Shown in pieces: positions 8,418 to 18,016 of a stretch of 64,000 nt of DNA (its first letter is position 1; every line of letters starts with the position of its first letter). This DNA comes from Porphyromonas gingivicanis JCM 15907 (GTDB taxonomy: Bacteria; Bacteroidota; Bacteroidia; Bacteroidales; Porphyromonadaceae), in contig NZ_BAKX01000002.1 of assembly GCF_000614585.1 (NCBI RefSeq), positions 248,001 through 312,000 on the forward strand, given 5' to 3'. Below the pieces are notes generated by a model. That model was given only the letters and a program-made list of their open reading frames with translations, did no database searches and was not told the origin of the DNA. Both the position numbers and the translations under genes were made by a program.

Positions 8418-9419
8418 TTATTTTAGGTTAGGATTTATCTTACTCCACTCTGTAAGAGGAGGCAGAATGCCCATGTCGATGACCTGATTGCGCAAGGCAC
8501 AGAGGTGTTCATAGCTTTGGTCAAGAAGAGCCAGCTCTTCTGCCGTACCTTTCATCTCGTGGCATATAACTCCCTCTTTGGTAATATTGTTTTCCATAGC
8601 CATCATGATATGGTTGTACTTTTCGTTGGCTACATAACAGCCCGAAGGTTGTACAAAAGGTTCTCCTCCCATAGCCGCAGCAATCATCTTTACAGATACA
8701 TAAGAGGGGCTTTGGAAGCTGGAGCGACCACGAAGTTTGATAATATTGGCTCCCCCCTTTACTACTCTCTCTTTGAGAGCTATCCACTCTTCGTTAGAGA
8801 GTTTGTCTGTTCCGATCAAAGTGCTTAGCGGAGTGTCCTCTACCTGTGCTGTAGATGCGAAAACAGCCATCATCTCACCATGACCTCCATAGGTGCGGCA
8901 GTTGGTAACTTTGCTTTGAAGTACACCAAAATGCTTCGCTAATTCACTTTGTAGACGAGTGGTGTCTAATGCCGCTAAAGTGGTTACCTGTGAAGGTTTT
9001 AATCCTGAGTGTACCAATGTTACAAGGCCAGTAATGTCTGCAGGATTGAAAATGATGGTTACGTGATGTACATCGGGGCAATAGCGTTTGATGTTACGTC
9101 CCAATTCAGCCGCAATTTCAGAGTTTCCGCGCAACAAATCTTCGCGAGTCATCCCCTCCTTACGAGGGGCTCCTCCTGCAGAAACGATGTACTTAGTCCC
9201 CGTGAAAGCCTTTTCAATATCGTCCGTAAAGGTAAGGTTTAAGCCCTCAAAACCACAGTGACGCATCTCTTCTGCTACGCCCTCTAACCCTTGAATAAAG
9301 GGGTCGTAGAGACAAATGTTGGGGGTGAGGCGCATCATAGCTGCCGTCTGTGCCATATTGGAGCCAATCATACCCGCTGCTCCTACAAAGGTCAGTTTAT
9401 CTTCGGTTAAGAAATTCAT
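8418..9419 (-). CDS. mdh: Malate dehydrogenase
   Basis: NAD-dependent interconversion of malate and oxaloacetate. I chose the ATG at 9417-9419 (MNFLTEDKLTFVGAAGMIGS), giving 333 residues and placing the Rossmann glycine motif at the N-terminus; an in-frame start 42 bases upstream adds an unlikely leader. Family landmarks include APRKEGMTREDLL (substrate Arg region), FNPADITGLV, and NCRTYGGHGEMMAVF with the catalytic His. The sequence closely resembles Bacteroidales Mdh. It has its own promoter and terminator, and together with aspA supplies the reductive C4 branch. Confidence 0.93.
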   Translation of the reverse strand: MNFLTEDKLTFVGAAGMIGSNMAQTAAMMRLTPNICLYDPFIQGLEGVAEEMRHCGFEGLNLTFTDDIEKAFTGTKYIVSAGGAPRKEGMTREDLLRGNSEIAAELGRNIKRYCPDVHHVTIIFNPADITGLVTLVHSGLKPSQVTTLAALDTTRLQSELAKHFGVLQSKVTNCRTYGGHGEMMAVFASTAQVEDTPLSTLIGTDKLSNEEWIALKERVVKGGANIIKLRGRSSFQSPSYVSVKMIAAAMGGEPFVQPSGCYVANEKYNHIMMAMENNITKEGVICHEMKGTAEELALLDQSYEHLCALRNQVIDMGILPPLTEWSKINPNLK

Positions 9420-9500
9420 ATTCTTTCTATTTAGATGATTATTGTATCTTTTCCTTTCCAATATAAGAGCTCCTACTCATATTATTGGAAGGAAGTCTCA

Positions 9501-9531
9501 CAAAGATAATCCTTTTAACCCAGCTTTACAA
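9501..9531 (-). promoter_or_regulatory. mdh promoter
   Basis: Minus-strand TTG (9529-9531), a 20-base spacer and TATCTTTG (9501-9508), about 80 bases before the mdh start. Confidence 0.65.
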
Positions 9532-9571
9532 GCCTTAAAAAGCACTACAAAATGGACCCCATGGATACAAA

Positions 9572-9594
9572 AAAAGAGGTCTTAGACCCCTTTT
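9572..9594 (-). terminator. Terminator after the leucine-rich-repeat gene
   Basis: AAAAGAGGTC and GACCCCTTTT form a 10-bp stem with one G-T pair and a 3-base loop; the A-run at 9569-9575 gives a T-run on the minus strand. Confidence 0.65.
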
Positions 9595-9607
9595 CTATGA
9601 AGATTGA

Positions 9608-11629
9608 TTATTTATCTACCCGCAAAAGTTGCGTTTTTTGAGGTGTATAGAGCAGATACCAACCTGAAGGATAGGTAGAGAGATCTATACGAAGGCTATC
9701 TTGTTCAGTTACACTCTTCCACAAGGATACTCCCTCTATGGTCCGGAGTTCTATCTTATCTCCCTTTTGTACACCTGAAAGTATCACATATTCTTGGGCA
9801 GGATTGGGATAAATTGTTACGGCAAGCGCTCCCACTACATCGGCAAGAGCCGTTATCCCAGGGTAATCATGTTCATTATAGTTGGCATCTATTTTTTTTA
9901 CTTTCCAGTTTTTCGAAAGAGCTTCTCGTACATCACTTTCTGTACAGACATTACCATCAGGCTTTTCCATACCTTCGGAAAAAATAACAATGGAAGCCTC
10001 AATATCCCCCTTTTCTGCCGTGGGGAGCGACTTTATCATTGCAGTCATAGCTTCCCCCTTAATTTGATTGCCAAAAACACTTATACGTCTCAATTTATCA
10101 GAGGTAAAAAGAAGTTCGCTTAGGGAATTATCATGCACCTGTACCATCTCTAAAAGAGGATTGTTTGTAAGGTCTAATTTTGTCAGATAGCAACCGCTAA
10201 TTGTTAGTTCTTTGAGCTTTTTCGCCACACTGAGGTCTACTTGCCTAATCGTATTATTAGCCGCATGGAGCACTTCGAGCTGAGTAGCTTTACTCAAATC
10301 GAGTTTATTAATCTTCGTAGTAGCGCACTTTAGACTCTTTAAGCCTTTTGCATTGGATACATTGATAGAAGCTATATTAGTTCCCTTAATATCAATATAT
10401 TCCAAGTCTTTATGTTGTGAGAGGTCCAATGTTTTAATCGCAGGATTGTCCGCACAGCGTAGAGTGGTTAGATGGAGGTTGCCCGAAATGTTCAAATCTG
10501 TGATCTCACAGCCAGAAATATCTAAATATCCCACTTTACCTTTTAGAGTAACTGTCTTTTTCTTTAGGATATATTCATCGCGCTCATTTTTGCGTTGCCA
10601 GTACTCTGCACCATCGACAAAAACATCGGCATTATCCTTACCCTCAATACGCATGAAGATGGAGTTGTTCTGCTTGATGGAGGTTTGAAAGGTAATCACA
10701 TCATCGCTATACGAGGGAGCATAGTCATATCCTCTATAAGGCTTTCTCGCTTCGTTGAAGACCCCCCATCCCTTACGTACAGCCGCAGTTACATGAGCCA
10801 CAGAGCAACGATTTCTCTCTTCAAAAGTTACAGGGTTTTCATCTACAACAAAGAGCATTCCTGGATTTGTTGTTGCTGTTAAATCAGGGAGAGATGTGAT
10901 AAAATCAGTCATTTTGTTATCGTTAATCCGATTGCCGAATATCAAAGCGAAAGAGAGAGCATCACAGCCTGTTACATCCAATTCATTGAGAGCAGCGGGA
11001 GCTACTGCCAGAATGGAGAGAGCCTTCAATCCTTTTACATTCACCTCATCTATTTGTGTAAAGGCAGCTGCGACTATACGCATACGAGGATTTTTCGAAA
11101 AGTCCATTTTGGAAAGCTCTGGGTTATTGTTAGCATAGAACTCTTCTAAAGTTTCGCAATGAGAAGCGTCGAAAGAACGGATCCCTGTATTTTCAGTATC
11201 TATCCAAGTAAGAGGTTTTTCTGTCGAGCCTTTGATACGGATATTTTGTTTTTTGACTTGATATATGCGTATATTATGGCTACCTCCATCTGGATCTGGT
11301 TCAACGCGAACAAGGTTTAATCCCTCGATTTGCTCATCGGGGACATTAGCTTCGAAGCGTACTTCTTCTCCCTCACTTTTGGCAAGAACGATATCTACAT
11401 AGCTATCATTATCGGCTTTCAAAGAGGCTGGGGATATGCTCTGAAAGCTCTCTTGAGTTGCGATGTCTTCTTGAGAGCGTAACAATTTTTCAAACAAATG
11501 CACATTACTACGTGACACATAGTGTGGAATATCTCCCTCAGAAATGATAGCTTCATTTTGGGCAAAAACCTTGTTCAAAAGGCTAATAAGTCCCAATAGG
11601 AATAAACCAATGGTAAAAATTCTTTTCAT
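9608..11629 (-). CDS. Secreted leucine-rich-repeat protein with T9SS sorting tail
   Basis: 673 residues. An N-terminal signal peptide (MKRIFTIGLFLLGLISLLN, ending VFAQ) is followed by two blocks of irregular leucine-rich repeats, roughly residues 150-270 and 365-540, with recurring units such as LTTLRCADNPAIKTLDLS and LEVLHAANNTIRQVDLS. The C-terminal ~70 residues start AVTIYPNPAQEYVIL and end with the GWYLLYTP pattern typical of type A T9SS tails, so it should cross the outer membrane and be anchored or released at the surface. Similar proteins bind host or partner proteins, but no ligand can be named here. Monocistronic, to judge from flanking sequence. Confidence 0.85.
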   Translation of the reverse strand: MKRIFTIGLFLLGLISLLNKVFAQNEAIISEGDIPHYVSRSNVHLFEKLLRSQEDIATQESFQSISPASLKADNDSYVDIVLAKSEGEEVRFEANVPDEQIEGLNLVRVEPDPDGGSHNIRIYQVKKQNIRIKGSTEKPLTWIDTENTGIRSFDASHCETLEEFYANNNPELSKMDFSKNPRMRIVAAAFTQIDEVNVKGLKALSILAVAPAALNELDVTGCDALSFALIFGNRINDNKMTDFITSLPDLTATTNPGMLFVVDENPVTFEERNRCSVAHVTAAVRKGWGVFNEARKPYRGYDYAPSYSDDVITFQTSIKQNNSIFMRIEGKDNADVFVDGAEYWQRKNERDEYILKKKTVTLKGKVGYLDISGCEITDLNISGNLHLTTLRCADNPAIKTLDLSQHKDLEYIDIKGTNIASINVSNAKGLKSLKCATTKINKLDLSKATQLEVLHAANNTIRQVDLSVAKKLKELTISGCYLTKLDLTNNPLLEMVQVHDNSLSELLFTSDKLRRISVFGNQIKGEAMTAMIKSLPTAEKGDIEASIVIFSEGMEKPDGNVCTESDVREALSKNWKVKKIDANYNEHDYPGITALADVVGALAVTIYPNPAQEYVILSGVQKGDKIELRTIEGVSLWKSVTEQDSLRIDLSTYPSGWYLLYTPQKTQLLRVDK

Positions 11630-11957
11630 CTTTTTAGTTCTAACTACACTGTTACTTTTTGCTGAATAATTTAGTTTGAGAGGGTCTCTTATAATTTCTC
11701 TTATTGAGGGAATGCCTCTTCATAAGTAAAGAGAAGCTTCACAAATATGCCTACTTGCTCTTCTCATCAAAAGAAAATGTATTTCCAAGGAGAAGAAGTC
11801 CTAAAATCTTCTCCTGCTTCGAAAGTACAAAAAAGTATTTCAAAAATAACCTTTTCGCATAGTTTTAGCGGATGGAAAAAGAATACTCTGCGAACAAAAA
11901 AGACCACAAGAGACTTGCTCTAATGGCCCTATTTGAATTACTGTATTATGAAAGAGA
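11630..11957. other. Intergenic region upstream of the LRR gene
   Basis: No gene or convincing two-box promoter seen; AT-rich, with the LRR gene reading out of one side and the tRNA-Gly 3' end on the other. Confidence 0.6.
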
Positions 11958-12029
11958 GCGGAAAACGAGACTCGAACTCGCGACCCTAACCTTGGCAAGG
12001 TTATGCTCTACCAACTGAGCTATTTCCGC
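11958..12029 (-). tRNA. tRNA-Gly (anticodon GCC)
   Basis: 72 bases folding as a cloverleaf. Acceptor GCGGAAA pairs with TTTCCGC, the D-arm is GCTCAGTTGGTAGAGC, and the anticodon stem TAACC/GGTTA holds the loop TTGCCAA with anticodon GCC. The T-arm contains GTTCGAGTC. CCA is not encoded. Confidence 0.96.
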
Positions 12030-12063
12030 ATTGAAGACTTAACTTTCTCTGTCAAATCCTTTG

Positions 12064-12093
12064 CAAAAGTAGTATTTTTTTTTGTTTGGACAA
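12064..12093 (-). promoter_or_regulatory. tRNA-Gly promoter
   Basis: Minus-strand TTG (12091-12093), a 19-base spacer and TACTTTTG (12064-12071), about 35 bases before the tRNA 5' end. Confidence 0.7.
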
Positions 12094-12156
12094 TACTTCG
12101 ACTTAAGTCTGATTATCCATGTTGAGGTGATATATCCATCATAGGTGTCAAAAATA

Positions 12157-12180
12157 GGGGGAGAGCAACAACTCTCCCCC
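12157..12180 (-). terminator. Terminator of the pdxJ-exbBD-tonB-DJ-1 operon
   Basis: GGGGGAGAG and CTCTCCCCC form a 9-bp perfect stem; on the minus strand it is followed by TATTTTTGAC. It lies 79 bases after the DJ-1 stop. Confidence 0.8.
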
Positions 12181-12258
12181 TTATAACATACGATACACGC
12201 CCAAAAGGTTCGTTTGAAGAAACTCCTTTACAATGGGTTGCTTTTAGCGCAAGGCTTT

Positions 12259-12815
12259 TTATTCCTTATAAAGTAGTCCGGCAGCAACTTCTTTACGAGT
12301 AGAAGTATCAGTCAAAGCCTCTACAACTTCCAAAGCAAAAGCCATAGAAGCAGCAGGCCCTTGCCCTGTTATAATATGCCCATCACGTATTACAGGCTGT
12401 GCGATGGGGGTTGCCCCCAGCATCTTAGGCTCAAAAGAGGATAGCAAGTAGCCTTACGACCCTCTAAAAGATGAGTTGCACCTAATACTACTGCAGGAGA
12501 TGCACAGATGGCAGCAATGATTTTATTCTCTTTATTTTGTTCTTCTAACATGGCAAGAAGAGAGGTACAAGCATACAAGTTGTCTGCTCCAGGCAATCCT
12601 CCAGGTAGTACTAAAGCATCTGCTTTTTGCCCCTTTATTTGGTCTATGGTCTTATCTGCTGTATAGGGTACACCATGCGCACCTACAACGACAAGTTCTG
12701 CTGTAACTGAAACAGTAGTGGTTGATACTCCTGCACGGCGCAAAATATCTATTGATGTAACCGCCTCTATCTCTTCAAATCCTGTTGCTAAAAAAACAAA
12801 AGCTCTCTTTTCCAT
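12259..12815 (-). CDS. DJ-1/PfpI family protein (frameshift)
   Basis: Small flavodoxin-like protein of the DJ-1 family, whose members act as deglycases, chaperones or oxidative-stress sensors. The start MEKRAFVFLATGFEEIEAVT carries the conserved Glu, and IAAICASPAVVLG contains the nucleophilic Cys elbow. The frame breaks at 12438-12440: CYP, then SFEPKMLGATPIAQPVI after one added base. The rebuilt length is about 185 residues, typical. It follows tonB by 25 bases in the same operon, a linkage I would not have predicted functionally. Exact activity cannot be read from sequence. Confidence 0.88.
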
Positions 12816-12840
12816 ATCGTTTGTGTTTCTATTTTTAAGT

Positions 12841-13619
12841 TTACTGAATATCAAAATGGTAAGTAATAGTACCCTCTTGGTCGGCAGCCCCAGGTTGAGC
12901 ATTAAAACGTGTCGCCCTTGCCGCCCGTACTGCAGCTTGTAGCGTAGCAGGGTCTGTAATGTTAGTACCTTTTAATCGCTCGGTAGCTCTATAACTCTAC
13001 CCTCATCATTTACCACAATGCGCACTACTACGGTGCCTCGAGTAGGTCTAAACCCTGTAGGACGAGCAGGCATACCGCCATTACCTGTGATGCTTCGCCC
13101 TGCTAATGAAAATCCTGCACCTACATTCTTGCCCTGTGTAGCATTACCCTCAGCTCCATTTTGCTCTTGTTTTTTAGAGCCTCCTTTACCGAAAGCTCCC
13201 ACGACCTTACGATTAATCTCGTCACGGCGACGTTGTTCTTCCTCTTGGGCTTTCTTAGCCTCGCGTCCCCTACGTTCCTCTGCCGTTTCTTTAGGCTGCT
13301 CCACGGGTTTCGGAGTGGGGGAAGGAACAGTCTTTTCCGCTCTCTTATCAGCAACAAGAGGCTCTTCTTGAGATAGGGTGGAGGCTTGAGGTTTCTTTGC
13401 CATAGGTCGTGCAACTGACTCTGGTGCAGGCGATGAAGCTACCGCTGCAGTAGCCACTTCCTGAGAAGGGGTCTCTTCTAAAACCCCTACAGGTACTAAT
13501 GTAATCTCCTTAGTACGAGGTTTTACGCTACTCGAAAGGGTTAACCAAAAGAGTAGACCAACACCTATCAGATGGAGAGTCAATGTGAGAGCTAAGGCTA
13601 TTAAACGATTGCGCAACAT
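12841..13619 (-). CDS. tonB: TonB-like energy transducer (frameshift)
   Basis: Periplasm-spanning protein that passes proton-motive energy from ExbB-ExbD to outer-membrane receptors. Residues 1-30 are a single membrane anchor (MLRNRLIALALTLTLHLIG). A long Pro/Glu/Lys/Arg-rich linker follows (about 60-150), including KRAEKTVPSPTPKPVEQPK. The frame breaks near 12987, after NDEGRVIE. One added G restores ATERLKGTNITDPATLQAA and a normal end at YHFDIQ, about 259 residues in all. The extended region lacks a long canonical CTD, so TolA-like is an alternative. Third in the cluster exbB-exbD-tonB. Confidence 0.85.
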
Positions 13620-13622
13620 AGG

Positions 13623-14046
13623 TTAAACATGCGATTGTAAAGCCTTGGTGGCAAGTACCAACTTTAGATCTAATTGAGCTGTAATGTTGAGAATCTTTAC
13701 AATTTCCTTATAGGGAACTTCCTCATCGGCGTAGAGAGCTACAAGCATATCTGCATTTTGCTCTTGTGCTCGTATTAGTTGTTCCGCAAGTCCGTCAATA
13801 GTAACCTCTTGGGCTGTCTGTATCGTGGGGGTAACAATGTAGTACCTACTCCGCCGTTAGAGTAAGGCGTACCATAGGGGACTCGCTCGGAGCAGTAGAC
13901 TGCGAAGAGGGGAGATTGACCTTTATAGCGTTGGGTACAACTAATGTACTAACTACCATAAAGAAAATGAGTAAAAGGAATATAACATCGGTCATAGATG
14001 CCATACTGAAAGCCTCATTAACCTTTGTTTTTCTTTTAAGTGCCAT
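13623..14046 (-). CDS. exbD: ExbD/TolR biopolymer transport protein (frameshift)
   Basis: Membrane partner of ExbB in the TonB motor. The N-terminus MALKRKTKVNEAFSMASMTD precedes a single membrane helix (VIFLLLIFFMVVSTLVV), with the key Asp in SMTDVIFLLLIFF. The frame ends early at LTLTAE-stop and resumes in another frame as RYYIVTPTIQTAQEV, running to KALQSHV. Unlike the other lesions, repair needs removal of one base or addition of two near 13848. The rebuilt protein is about 140 residues, normal. Its stop is 3 bases from the tonB start. Confidence 0.88.
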
Positions 14047-14061
14047 TCTTGTAGGTTCTAC

Positions 14062-14801
14062 TTATTGTTGTGGAGTATGCTTGGCAAGCTCGTTAAGTAC
14101 GTCCATAAACTCTATACTTCGAGCCTCGAGAAGATTAACTGTTTTGTCAATACGAGCTACTAAAAAGTTGTATGCAAAGAGGGCTACGATGCCAACTATC
14201 AACCCTCCTACAGTCGTAACCAATGCCTCATAAATACCTCCCGAAAGAAGAGAAATATCAATTGCTGTACCTGCATTTGCCATGTCAAAGAATGCTTTAA
14301 CCATACCTGTTACCGTGCCAAGAAACCCAATCATTGGAGCTCCAGCTGCAATGGTTGCCAAAAGAGGCATAGAGGTTTGTAACTTACCCACTTCGAGATT
14401 ACCTGCATTTTCTACGGCGACAGAGATATCTGCCATCGGGCGTCCGAGACGCATAAGCCTTTATCTATCATTCGAGCCTCTGGAGTATCTGTTGAGAGGC
14501 AGAGATTATGTGCTGCATCAATCCTGTTGGTATTGATATAATCTTTGATACGCTCCATAAAAGAAGAGTTAGAGCGGAGAGCAGCACGCACCTCCAAGAA
14601 CTTCTTTACAAAAATGTAAATTGCAGCGAGTGAAAGAAGTCCCAAAACGAGCATTATCCACCCTCCCTTGAGAGCAAGATCCCACACAGAAAGAGTAACG
14701 GGTGCTTCTGTAACAGTACCCACGGCAGTAAGAGCATCTTGCGTAGAGTCGGCAACGATGCTATTTAATTGTAATAAGGGAAAGAATTTCATGTCTATCA
14801 T
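14062..14801 (-). CDS. exbB: ExbB/TolQ/MotA-type proton channel (frameshift)
   Basis: Proton-channel subunit of the TonB motor. Three membrane stretches are visible: [39 protein letters not shown] split around a proton-path Thr/Pro region, and [20 protein letters not shown]. The frame breaks near 14457 (MIDKG, then [19 protein letters not shown]), fixed by one added base, giving about 246 residues. The start overlaps the pdxJ stop (ATGA), so translation is probably coupled; a second ATG lies three codons later. Confidence 0.9.
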
Positions 14802-15520
14802 TCAACGATTAACTCTTGTCTATACCGACGGATGGTTTCCTCCAACCCAAAGTAAAGGGCATCAGCTATCAACGCATGACCTATGGAGACCTCCGCTAAG
14901 GGTTTGACTTGAGTGGCAAAATAGTGTAAATTGTCTAAATTAAGGTCGTGCCCTGCATTAACCTCCAATCCACAAGTCGAAGCATGAGCTGCCGCTTGGA
15001 TAAAATCCGTGACGGCTACTGCCCCCGCTCCCTTAGCGAATGAGGCTGCATAAGGCTCTGTATAAAGTTCTACTCTATCGCATCCTGTTTCAGCAGCACG
15101 ACTAATGTTATTACAATCAGTACCCACGAAGATCGAAGTACGGATGCCAGCATCTTTGAAGCGAGCAACGACCCCCTTTAGAAAATCAAAGTGTGCTCCC
15201 ACATTCCAGCCTGCATTGGATGTTAAAGCATCGGGAGCATCAGGCACTAAAGTAACTTGTGCTGGCAGTACCTCCAATACAAGATCTACAAAGGAGGGGG
15301 TAGGATTACCTTCGATATTAAATTCAGTCGTGAGATGTTGTTTCAATTCTCTTACATCGGCATAGCGAATATGGCGTTCATCAGGACGAGGGTGTACAGT
15401 TATACCCTGTGCCCCAAAGCGCTCACAGTCCAAAGCAACCTGCAAAACATTGGGGATCATTCCTCCCCGAGCATTGCGTAATGTAGCGATCTTATTTATA
15501 TTTACACTTAAACGTGTCAT
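14798..15520 (-). CDS. pdxJ: Pyridoxine 5'-phosphate synthase
   Basis: Last step of de novo vitamin B6 synthesis (DXP-dependent route): condenses 1-deoxyxylulose 5-phosphate with aminoacetone phosphate. 240 residues, with [20 protein letters not shown] at the start, the [17 protein letters not shown] catalytic/phosphate loop, and [15 protein letters not shown] with a conserved His. Intact. First gene of the operon that continues into exbB by an ATGA overlap. Confidence 0.95.
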   Translation of the reverse strand: MTRLSVNINKIATLRNARGGMIPNVLQVALDCERFGAQGITVHPRPDERHIRYADVRELKQHLTTEFNIEGNPTPSFVDLVLEVLPAQVTLVPDAPDALTSNAGWNVGAHFDFLKGVVARFKDAGIRTSIFVGTDCNNISRAAETGCDRVELYTEPYAASFAKGAGAVAVTDFIQAAAHASTCGLEVNAGHDLNLDNLHYFATQVKPLAEVSIGHALIADALYFGLEETIRRYRQELIVE

Positions 15521-15543
15521 AGGTTATTTTTTTAATCTCCAAG

Positions 15544-15551
15544 CAAATATA
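15544..15551 (-). promoter_or_regulatory. -7 element of the pdxJ operon
   Basis: TATATTTG on the minus strand, 24 bases before the pdxJ start; no good TTG at the expected distance, so the -33 box is weak. The rest of the gap to 15803 shows no gene. Confidence 0.5.
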
Positions 15552-15803
15552 ATGTTTTTATAAAGACCATTGATGAAAGAGTCGTCTGGAGATTGTGTTT
15601 AGTCTCAGTGTTTTCCAATCATGTATTAACCCTGTATCAGAAAAAAAGAGCCCAAGATGTTACACTCTATCGGAGCTATAATCTGATTCATGTATTCTTC
15701 AAAGCCTCTTGTTATACCAACCTATTCAGAGAATGTTATACCAAAATGTTATTTGTTTTTACCTTCTATGATACTAACGTTTTTGAATAACCTTTCAATG
15801 CGA

Positions 15804-15839
15804 AAAGCGTACCTACCCCTACTATGGTAGATACGCTTT
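15804..15839 (-). terminator. Hairpin after the first thioredoxin/T9SS gene
   Basis: AAAGCGTACCTACC and GGTAGATACGCTTT pair over 14 bases with one mismatch, 11 bases past the stop. No T-run follows on the minus strand. Confidence 0.6.
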
Positions 15840-15849
15840 GCCTTAGATT

Positions 15850-17538
15850 TTAGTGCTGTATGATAATGGGAAGTATCTTGGTGGCACCACTCTGTTCGAT
15901 GATACGTACAAAATAGTTTCCATCACTCAATTTGTCTGTGAGTATCTCAATAAAAGTTGCTCCCCCTTGCTGGAAGAAGATTTGTCTTCCCTGCATATCA
16001 AGAAGCATCACAGTCGCTCCCTCGGCACACTCTACGATAACTTTTTGGTCTGCGACAGTAGGATATACCCTTACATTTTCCGCCTCGGGAGCTTGAATAG
16101 CTACTTCGGGCTTGAGAGTGATGGTTATATCATCTAACAATACTCCTGGTCCTTGTCTTAGTGTCTTGTGTACAAAAGCAAGAGAGATACGCTCTCCTTT
16201 GAATTTAGATAGGTCTATTGTATGTGTATTCCAAGTTCGAGGTTTTTCGGTAGCATAAGCATCTTCAAGCAAATAGACAAAATCCGATGCCTTTATCGCA
16301 GGTCCTACGGCAGCGTAAACACGATACCTCTCTTTTTTTGTATTATCTATAAAGAAACTACTTGTCGAAAAAGTCAGCAAAGGAGTTATATCTCCTTCGT
16401 TGGGGATATTTATAGGTGGAGAGATTAGCCAGTTGTTTGGAAAGAGAGCCTCTCCTTCAAAAGTGAATTCATTTTCTGTACCTGCTTTAGGGGTTGCTTT
16501 GGTAGGAGAGAAACTCCAAGAAACCAATGAATAGGAAGAATTATAACCAACGCCGAGTGCATCGTTATTAGCAATCCCCAAACGATCTAATTCCGTTTTG
16601 ATATTTATCCACGTTTGATTATCTCTATCCATTTTAAGTGTACGCCACTTCGTTGGAAAAGCGCCATCTTCGAATTTCTCTTGGAGTGGAAATTGGGTCG
16701 TCGCTCCATCGTACACTACAAAGTTCGTTTCACTGGTAGCTGTGCCAAACTTGTTGGTAATTGTGAATTTGACTTTGTAACTACCTGGGGTATCCCAAAC
16801 GACAGAGGGACGCTCTAAAGAGGAAGTTTTCTCTCTTGCTCCTTGAAACTCCCATTCGAAAGATGTGATAGGACTATCAGAGGTATACTCTGGCATCCAT
16901 TGTATGTTCTCTCCCGTATAAGCAAACTCTATTGCCGTAGGTATGCCTGCCGTAGGAGGGGTAGATAGAGTTTGAGGCTCTGGACAAGACTCCAGAAGAG
17001 CTCGCATAGCGGGGATATTGCTTATAGGAGCTTTAGAAAAGAGGTTAGTGTACTCTCCAGAAGGGCTAATAAAAGCTACTGTTGGATAACCAGACACAAT
17101 AATACCTAAAGCTCCAGCCAATCTGGCATCACTGATAATGGGATAGGAAACCTCTTCTTGTGTACCATATACCATAGTCCAATCTCGGCTTGGATTTCTA
17201 ATCTCCTTTTCCGAAGCTCCTGTAGCCTCCACCCAGAGAATTACTAAGTCTTGAGAACTTTTTCCTGTAGGACCAAACTCCTTATCGAGATTTTCTAAAA
17301 AATGATTCGTATGGATATTCCAGCAAGGGTTACACCATGTAGCCGAAAAGTCAATGAGTATTTTCTTTCCCTGACGAAGCAATTGTTGTATGTCATGTTT
17401 ATTCCCTTTAAAATCGGTAGCGATATACTTCTCTCGGGAGATTTTTCTCCAGTTGTAGCTATTGTAGACTGACCCTTGTCCCCACAATAATAAGAATCCA
17501 AGGTATAAAGTTGAGCAAAGGGTAATAATTTTTCTCAT
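15850..17538 (-). CDS. Secreted thioredoxin / PKD / anchor-J protein with T9SS tail, copy 1
   Basis: 562 residues: signal peptide (MRKIITLCSTLYLGFLLLWG); thioredoxin fold with DFSATWCNPCWN, Cys69 and Cys72; a PKD-like domain (about 215-275, ending SETNFVVYDG); a jelly-roll choice-of-anchor-J type domain (about 280-480, with NNWLISPPINIP and VLLDDITITL); and a T9SS tail starting ENVRVYPTVADQ. It should be exported to the cell surface as a disulfide-active protein. The downstream-oriented neighbour (18017-19753) has the same domain order. In P. gingivalis the hemin-binding protein HBP35 also combines thioredoxin with a T9SS tail, which is the nearest known analogue; hemin binding is not shown here. 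Confidence 0.85.
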   Translation of the reverse strand: MRKIITLCSTLYLGFLLLWGQGSVYNSYNWRKISREKYIATDFKGNKHDIQQLLRQGKKILIDFSATWCNPCWNIHTNHFLENLDKEFGPTGKSSQDLVILWVEATGASEKEIRNPSRDWTMVYGTQEEVSYPIISDARLAGALGIIVSGYPTVAFISPSGEYTNLFSKAPISNIPAMRALLESCPEPQTLSTPPTAGIPTAIEFAYTGENIQWMPEYTSDSPITSFEWEFQGAREKTSSLERPSVVWDTPGSYKVKFTITNKFGTATSETNFVVYDGATTQFPLQEKFEDGAFPTKWRTLKMDRDNQTWINIKTELDRLGIANNDALGVGYNSSYSLVSWSFSPTKATPKAGTENEFTFEGEALFPNNWLISPPINIPNEGDITPLLTFSTSSFFIDNTKKERYRVYAAVGPAIKASDFVYLLEDAYATEKPRTWNTHTIDLSKFKGERISLAFVHKTLRQGPGVLLDDITITLKPEVAIQAPEAENVRVYPTVADQKVIVECAEGATVMLLDMQGRQIFFQQGGATFIEILTDKLSDGNYFVRIIEQSGATKILPIIIQH

Positions 17539-17932
17539 TATAAATCTGTTTTTGTCTTTTGTGCTAACTTAAAATACATACTCCTCTTGTCCTCAAAGTC
17601 CCCACATACAAGAGGGTTTGAGGATATAAACAACGCAAATATAAATATTTCAAGGCAAACAATTCTTGCAAAAAAATATTGTAGAATTTTGTTCAGAGCG
17701 ATAAAAGGCGAGGGGATAAAGGCTGTTTCATAATGATGGTGGGTCATAACATGTAGTTACTACCTCGTTTGTTACTTTCTCTTTTAGCCAGAGATTTTTG
17801 CTACACTCCTTTAGCCTCTTATATTTTATTGCCCTGACACGACTTAACGAGAGAAACGTGCAATATGAATTTTGTTCTCTCTTCGTATAATAACAATAAA
17901 GGTTGCAAGAGACATACAAGATAGAATATGCA
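17539..17932. other. Intergenic region between the two thioredoxin/T9SS genes
   Basis: A minus-strand -7 element TATATTTG at 17636-17643 probably drives copy 1. No gene was seen in the rest. Confidence 0.55.
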
Positions 17933-17971
17933 AAAAGAAGCCTCTCACCATTAGGTCGAGAGGCCTCTTTT
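17933..17971 (-). terminator. Terminator after thioredoxin/T9SS copy 2
   Basis: AAAAGAAGCCTCTC and GAGAGGCCTCTTTT pair over 14 bases with one mismatch; T-run on either strand. Confidence 0.75.
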
Positions 17972-18016
17972 AAAGTTTAGACTACTTAATTATTTCTGTA
18001 GTCTACGATTTATCAT

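Noticed and set aside
12841-13619. Premature stop as a natural short TonB
   Set aside because: The downstream frame continues with a plausible TonB C-terminus ending 25 bases before the next gene.
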